Below, in pieces: positions 60,827 to 64,000 of a stretch of DNA of 64,000 nt. The notes beneath the pieces are model-generated. The model saw only the letters and a list, made by a program, of their open reading frames with translations. It searched no databases and was not told where the DNA came from. Both the position numbers and the translations under genes were made by a program. Origin of the DNA: Pseudomonas azotoformans (GTDB lineage Bacteria; Pseudomonadota; Gammaproteobacteria; Pseudomonadales; Pseudomonadaceae); assembly GCF_001579805.1 (NCBI RefSeq), contig NZ_CP014546.1, positions 6,076,001 to 6,140,000 of the forward strand, written 5' to 3'. Every line of letters starts with the position of its first letter. Positions within the stretch are counted from its first letter, which is position 1.

Positions 60827-62356
60827 TCAGCCGGCTGTCGGCTCTTCATGGCGCAGGGAAACCCCCAGCATCGCCCGCCGCCGCAGCCAGGGGCTGGGAC
60901 GGTAACGCGGGTCATGGGTGAGTTCGCTCATGCGCTGCAAAATCGTGAGAATGCGCCGAGGCCCAAGCGCATCGCCCCAAGCCAGCGGACCCTTGGGGTA
61001 ACCGAGGCCGAGTTGCACGGCCTGGTCGATATCTTCGACGCTGGCGATGCGCTGCTGGGCAATGTCACAGGCCAGGTTGACCACCATCGCCAGGGTGCGC
61101 TGGGCGACGAAGCCAACGCTGTCGCCAATCACTGTGACGCCCACGCCGTCCGACGCCAGCAAGGCGTGAGCCGCATCGCGCATGGCGGGCGATGTCAGCG
61201 GGTTCTGCATCAAGGTGCGATGGCGCGACAGGTCCGTCAGCAGGTCGATGCACAGGGTGCGCGCAGGGTCGGTATCGAAGCGCACGCAGGCGCTGGTGGC
61301 GTCGCGGCCATACGGGGCCAGCAGGCACAACGCCTCGGGCGAAGGTTGCGCAGCGTGTTCCAGGTGGGCGCCCAGGTTGATCACCAGGGCGCTCAAGCGT
61401 TCGTAGTCTTCACTGTTTTCCGTGGCGATCCATACCGGCGGTTGTTGTTGCACCGTGGGCACTGGCTGGGGTTGCGGGCCGTTGATGAGCTGGCCGTTTT
61501 CATACTGATAGAACCCGTGGCCGGTCTTGCGGCCAAGGCGGCCGCCCACCAGCATCTGCCGGGTCAGGGACGAGGGTTTGTAGCGCGGTTCCTGATAGAA
61601 CTGGTTGTAGATCGACTCCATCACCGGGTGCGACACATCCAGGCCGGTGAGGTCCAGCAACTCCAACGGCCCCATCCGGAACCCGGCGCCGTCGCGCAGG
61701 ATGCGGTCGATATCACCGCGCTCGGCAATGCCCTCATCCAGCATCTTCAAGGCTTCGGTGCCATAGGCACGGCCGGCGTGGTTGACGATGAAACCCGGCG
61801 TGTCCTTGGCGCGCACACCGCGATGGCCGATGCGTGCAACCAGGGCCAGCAGCGCGTCGCCCACCTTTGGCGCGGTGGCCAAACCATCGATCACCTCCAC
61901 CACGCGCATCAGCGGCACCGGGTTGAAGAAGTGCAGCCCGGCCACGCGTTCAGGGTGTCGGCAACCGGTGGCGATGGCCGTGACAGACAGCGAGGAGGTG
62001 TTGGTGGCGAGGATACAGGTCGGGCTGACGATGCCTTCCAGCTGTTGCAGCAGGCCGCGTTTGGCGTCGAGGTTTTCCACGATGGCTTCGACGACCAGGT
62101 CGCAATCGCCCAGGTCATCAATCGCCTCGGCAACCCGCAGGTTGGCCAGCGCCGCCTCCATCGCGGCCTGGCTGATCTTGCCCTTGCTCACCAATTTGGC
62201 AAAGGTGCCGCTGAGATTATCCCGAGCCGATTGCGCAGCGCCTTCACGGGCATCGAACAGACGCACCACCACACCGGCCTGGGCTGCGATTTGTGCGATG
62301 CCGGCGCCCATGACGCCAGTGCCCACCAGCCCCATCGTATTCAAGGTGTCGGTCAT
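60827..62356 (-). CDS. 3-hydroxyacyl-CoA dehydrogenase (PaaH-like)
   Basis: This 509-residue NAD enzyme has the N-terminal Rossmann motif MGLVGTGVMGAGIAQIAAQAG, the catalytic His/Glu segment AGLHFFNPVPLMRVVEV, and two 3HCDH C-terminal domains: TPGFIVNHAGRAYGTEALKMLDEG and a second, QRTLAMVVNLACDIAQQR with GYPKGPLAWGD. The duplicated C-terminal domain makes it PaaH-like in length. It starts two bases after the upstream hydratase stop. Confidence 0.92.
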   Translation of the reverse strand: MTDTLNTMGLVGTGVMGAGIAQIAAQAGVVVRLFDAREGAAQSARDNLSGTFAKLVSKGKISQAAMEAALANLRVAEAIDDLGDCDLVVEAIVENLDAKRGLLQQLEGIVSPTCILATNTSSLSVTAIATGCRHPERVAGLHFFNPVPLMRVVEVIDGLATAPKVGDALLALVARIGHRGVRAKDTPGFIVNHAGRAYGTEALKMLDEGIAERGDIDRILRDGAGFRMGPLELLDLTGLDVSHPVMESIYNQFYQEPRYKPSSLTRQMLVGGRLGRKTGHGFYQYENGQLINGPQPQPVPTVQQQPPVWIATENSEDYERLSALVINLGAHLEHAAQPSPEALCLLAPYGRDATSACVRFDTDPARTLCIDLLTDLSRHRTLMQNPLTSPAMRDAAHALLASDGVGVTVIGDSVGFVAQRTLAMVVNLACDIAQQRIASVEDIDQAVQLGLGYPKGPLAWGDALGPRRILTILQRMSELTHDPRYRPSPWLRRRAMLGVSLRHEEPTAG

Positions 62357-62358
62357 GC

Positions 62359-63144
62359 TTATTCCCCCCGATAATGCGGCGTGCGTTTCTCGAAGAACGC
62401 CGCGGCGCCCTCCTTCTGGTCCTTGGAATCGAACAGCAATTGGAATGCCTTGCGTTCCAGCACCAAGGCGCTTTCCAGCGGCAGGTCGGCGCCGGCCAGC
62501 ATCACCTCCTTGATCTGCTCCACCGCCAACGGCGGCAATGCGGCAATCTGCGCGGCCAGCTCCAGGGCGCGGGGCAGTGTCTGGTCGTCGCTGACCATTT
62601 CGCTGAGCATGCCGATGGCCAGGGCTTCTTTCGCGCTGACCATGCAGCCAGTGAGCGCAATGCGCATCGCCTGGAATTTACCCACCGCGCGGATCAGACG
62701 TTGAGTGCCGCCCGCGCCAGGCATCAAGCCGAGCTTCACTTCCGGCTGGGCAAATCGTGCCGACTCGCCCGCCACGATCAGGTCGCAATGCATCGCCAGC
62801 TCGCAGCCACCGCCCAGGGCAAAACCGTTGACGGCGGCAATCACCGGCTTGGGGCAACGGCTGATGGCTTCCCACAGGTATTCCGTGTGACGGCGGTACA
62901 TATCGATTGCGCCCGCACTGGCGAACTCCTTGATGTCCGCGCCGGCCACGAAGAATTGCTCGCCACCGGTCAGCACGATGGCGCGCACATCCTGGCGTCG
63001 GGACAGCGCGCGGAAGTGCTCGGCGAGGGCTTCACGCACCTGGGCGTTGAGGGCGTTTTTCACTTCAGGGCGGTGGATACGCACCACGGCCACGCCATTG
63101 TCATGGACGTCGAGGGTCACCACGGGTGGGTTAGCGCTGGTCAC
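62359..63144 (-). CDS. Enoyl-CoA hydratase
   Basis: This 261-residue crotonase-fold enzyme has the oxyanion-hole segments FVAGADIKEFAS and GFALGGGCELAMHCDLIVA, followed by QPEVKLGLMPGAGGTQRL containing the catalytic glutamates. The start is taken as GTG at 63144, with AGGAG five bases upstream; an in-frame GTG at 63150 is also possible. It is the first gene of the CoA operon and its promoter region contains a palindromic site shared with the divergent iclR-type gene. Confidence 0.9.
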   Translation of the reverse strand: MTSANPPVVTLDVHDNGVAVVRIHRPEVKNALNAQVREALAEHFRALSRRQDVRAIVLTGGEQFFVAGADIKEFASAGAIDMYRRHTEYLWEAISRCPKPVIAAVNGFALGGGCELAMHCDLIVAGESARFAQPEVKLGLMPGAGGTQRLIRAVGKFQAMRIALTGCMVSAKEALAIGMLSEMVSDDQTLPRALELAAQIAALPPLAVEQIKEVMLAGADLPLESALVLERKAFQLLFDSKDQKEGAAAFFEKRTPHYRGE

Positions 63145-63188
63145 ATTCACTCCTGCTGCACGGTTCTTGTTAGTTGGACTGCCATATG

Positions 63189-63203
63189 TTTCGCTGTGCG
63201 AAA
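63189..63203. promoter_or_regulatory. IclR-type operator, copy 1 (TTTCGCTGTGCGAAA)
   Basis: A palindrome-like site TTTCGC-TGT-GCGAAA, 45 bp upstream of the enoyl-CoA hydratase start. The surrounding 23 bp match 63348-63370 at 20 positions. Confidence 0.7.
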
Positions 63204-63340
63204 TAACATTCCGTATTTGTCGATTAGCATAAGTACCGACCCCGCAGGTGTAAACGAAAAAACCCGAGCAACGCTCAAAACATCGACTAACTCGCTGTTT
63301 CAAAGGGATTTATCCTTGGAGAAAATCACAAATCAAAAGG

Positions 63341-63369
63341 TTGATTAGTTTCGCTGTGCGGAATAGTAT
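63341..63369 (+). promoter_or_regulatory. iclR promoter with operator copy 2 between -35 and -10
   Basis: TTGATT (63341-63346) and TAGTAT (63364-63369) are separated by exactly 17 bp. The operator TTTCGCTGTGCGGAA (63349-63363) fills the spacer, so binding should block this promoter. This implies negative autoregulation. Confidence 0.65.
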
Positions 63370-63406
63370 TTTGTTTTGTTGATTTTATAAAAAAATGAGG
63401 ATTACC

Positions 63407-64000
63407 ATGCGCCGTCGAAACCCCGAGCCGGACAGCACCGAAGTTTCCGCTTTCGAGCACGTGTTGATCGACCCGATGAACAACGATGAGGAGGAAGACA
63501 AGGACCGCCAGTTCGTCACCGCGCTGGCCCGAGGCCTGGAACTGCTGCGCTGTTTTACGCCGAGCGAGAGCGTATTGGGCAACCAGGAACTGGCGCGCAA
63601 GACCGGGTTGCCGAAACCGACGATCACCCGCATGACCCACACCCTGACCCGCCTGGGTTACCTCAAGCACCTGCCGCAGTCGGGCCGGTACCAGTTGGAT
63701 GTGGGCGTGATGGCCTTCGGTTACGCGATGTTGTCGAACCTGTCGATCCGCGCCGTGGCGCATCCGTTGATGGAGACCATGGCCAAGTACGCCCAGGCGG
63801 CCGTCGCGATGGCCACTCGGGACCGCCTCGACGCGGTGTACCTGGACGTGGTCCAGGGCGAAGCGAACATGACCATGCGCCGCCAGGTCGGCACACGGTT
63901 GCCGTTGCACTTGAGTTCAGCAGGCCGCGCCTGCCTGGCAGCGATGCCGGAAAACGAGCGGGAGTTCATTCTCGACCATATCCGCCAGCGTCATCTGGAG
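63407..64000 (+). CDS. IclR family regulator, 3' truncated by window end
   Basis: The 198 visible codons encode an acidic N-terminal tail, then an IclR winged helix (FVTALARGLELLRCFTPSESVLGNQELARKTGLPKPTITRMTHTLTRLGYL) and the first half of the ligand domain (VAMATRDRLDAVYLDVVQGEANM). GAGG precedes the ATG at 63407; an in-frame ATG at 63395 lacks a good site. It is divergent from the CoA operon and probably controls it and itself via the two matching sites. Confidence 0.88.
   Translation, partial: MRRRNPEPDSTEVSAFEHVLIDPMNNDEEEDKDRQFVTALARGLELLRCFTPSESVLGNQELARKTGLPKPTITRMTHTLTRLGYLKHLPQSGRYQLDVGVMAFGYAMLSNLSIRAVAHPLMETMAKYAQAAVAMATRDRLDAVYLDVVQGEANMTMRRQVGTRLPLHLSSAGRACLAAMPENEREFILDHIRQRHLE

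Noticed and set aside
60791..62374. 527-codon frame antisense to the 3-hydroxyacyl-CoA dehydrogenase
   Set aside because: Shadow of a well-conserved gene; composition typical of GC-driven antisense frames.
1..64000. CRISPR array or prophage
   Set aside because: No regularly spaced direct repeats and no capsid, tail, terminase or integrase genes were found; the Mor-like gene alone does not define a prophage.

Overview
The window looks like chromosome of a Pseudomonas of the P. fluorescens group. The reasons are high GC with strong G/C third-position bias, REP palindromes built on a GGGCTTGC core, and families common in that genus (DUF2790, DUF3144, MesD/MesX methionine synthase, LldD, many LysR/GntR-controlled catabolic clusters). 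No rRNA, plasmid or prophage structural genes and no CRISPR array were seen.

Layout. 1-1445: the end of an unknown gene, its terminator, and an intact IS3-family element with a CCC target duplication and a classic A6G -1 frameshift signal. 1468-4520: a secreted hypothetical, a pesticin-like muramidase, a Mor-like regulator flanked by repeated operator-like sequences, and two DUF2589 proteins. 4573-9361: DUF3144, trmK and a FadR-type regulator, divergent from a glucarate transporter and glucarate dehydratase. 9363-10032: a HigBA-like toxin-antitoxin pair. 10172-13474: sulfonate-type binding protein, SfnB/DszC-like monooxygenase and metallo-beta-lactamase-fold enzyme. 13577-23003: a LysR-centred divergon of an amino-acid ABC transporter, phytanoyl-CoA-type dioxygenase, class II aldolase, DUF1028, ArgE-like deacylase, RidA, an AroQ paralogue lacking key catalytic residues, and a flavin monooxygenase; this looks like an uncharacterised catabolic pathway. 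23149-33975: housekeeping and accessory genes (msrA, panB, YeeE/YedE, secreted nuclease, MFS/TetR pair, MocR and LysR regulators).

34012-42862 is the most striking part: an HMW-type two-partner secretion operon. It holds a lipoprotein hydrolase, a TpsB transporter fused in frame to a complete C-terminal porin-like barrel, a TpsA adhesin rich in N-X-S/T sequons, and an HMW1C-like cytoplasmic N-glycosyltransferase. The TpsB signal peptide is out of frame with the nearest ATG.

42962-46840: a GntR-controlled acid-catabolism set (MFS, NAD-binding dehydrogenase, RraA/CHA-aldolase). 47012-47852: a frameshifted DUF3800 gene whose 3' end carries a 24-bp exact copy of the tRNA-Asn anticodon arm. 47879-52628: a tandem-duplicated Asp/Glu racemase with a dicarboxylate symporter, a HypT-like LysR, an RclC-like DUF417 protein and DUF2790. 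52690-54356: an ArsR-type regulator with two matching palindromic operators, a quinone oxidoreductase and an ABM monooxygenase. 54440-57228: mesX-mesD behind a MetR-type box, then a frameshifted flavin reductase. 57307-57382: tRNA-Asn. 57443-64000: LysR, lldD, then an enoyl-CoA hydratase/3-hydroxyacyl-CoA dehydrogenase/CoA-transferase operon divergent from a partial IclR regulator, with two near-identical palindromic sites between them.

Three separate single-base frame breaks (tpsB signal region, DUF3800, flavin reductase) mean assembly quality should be considered before calling them biology.
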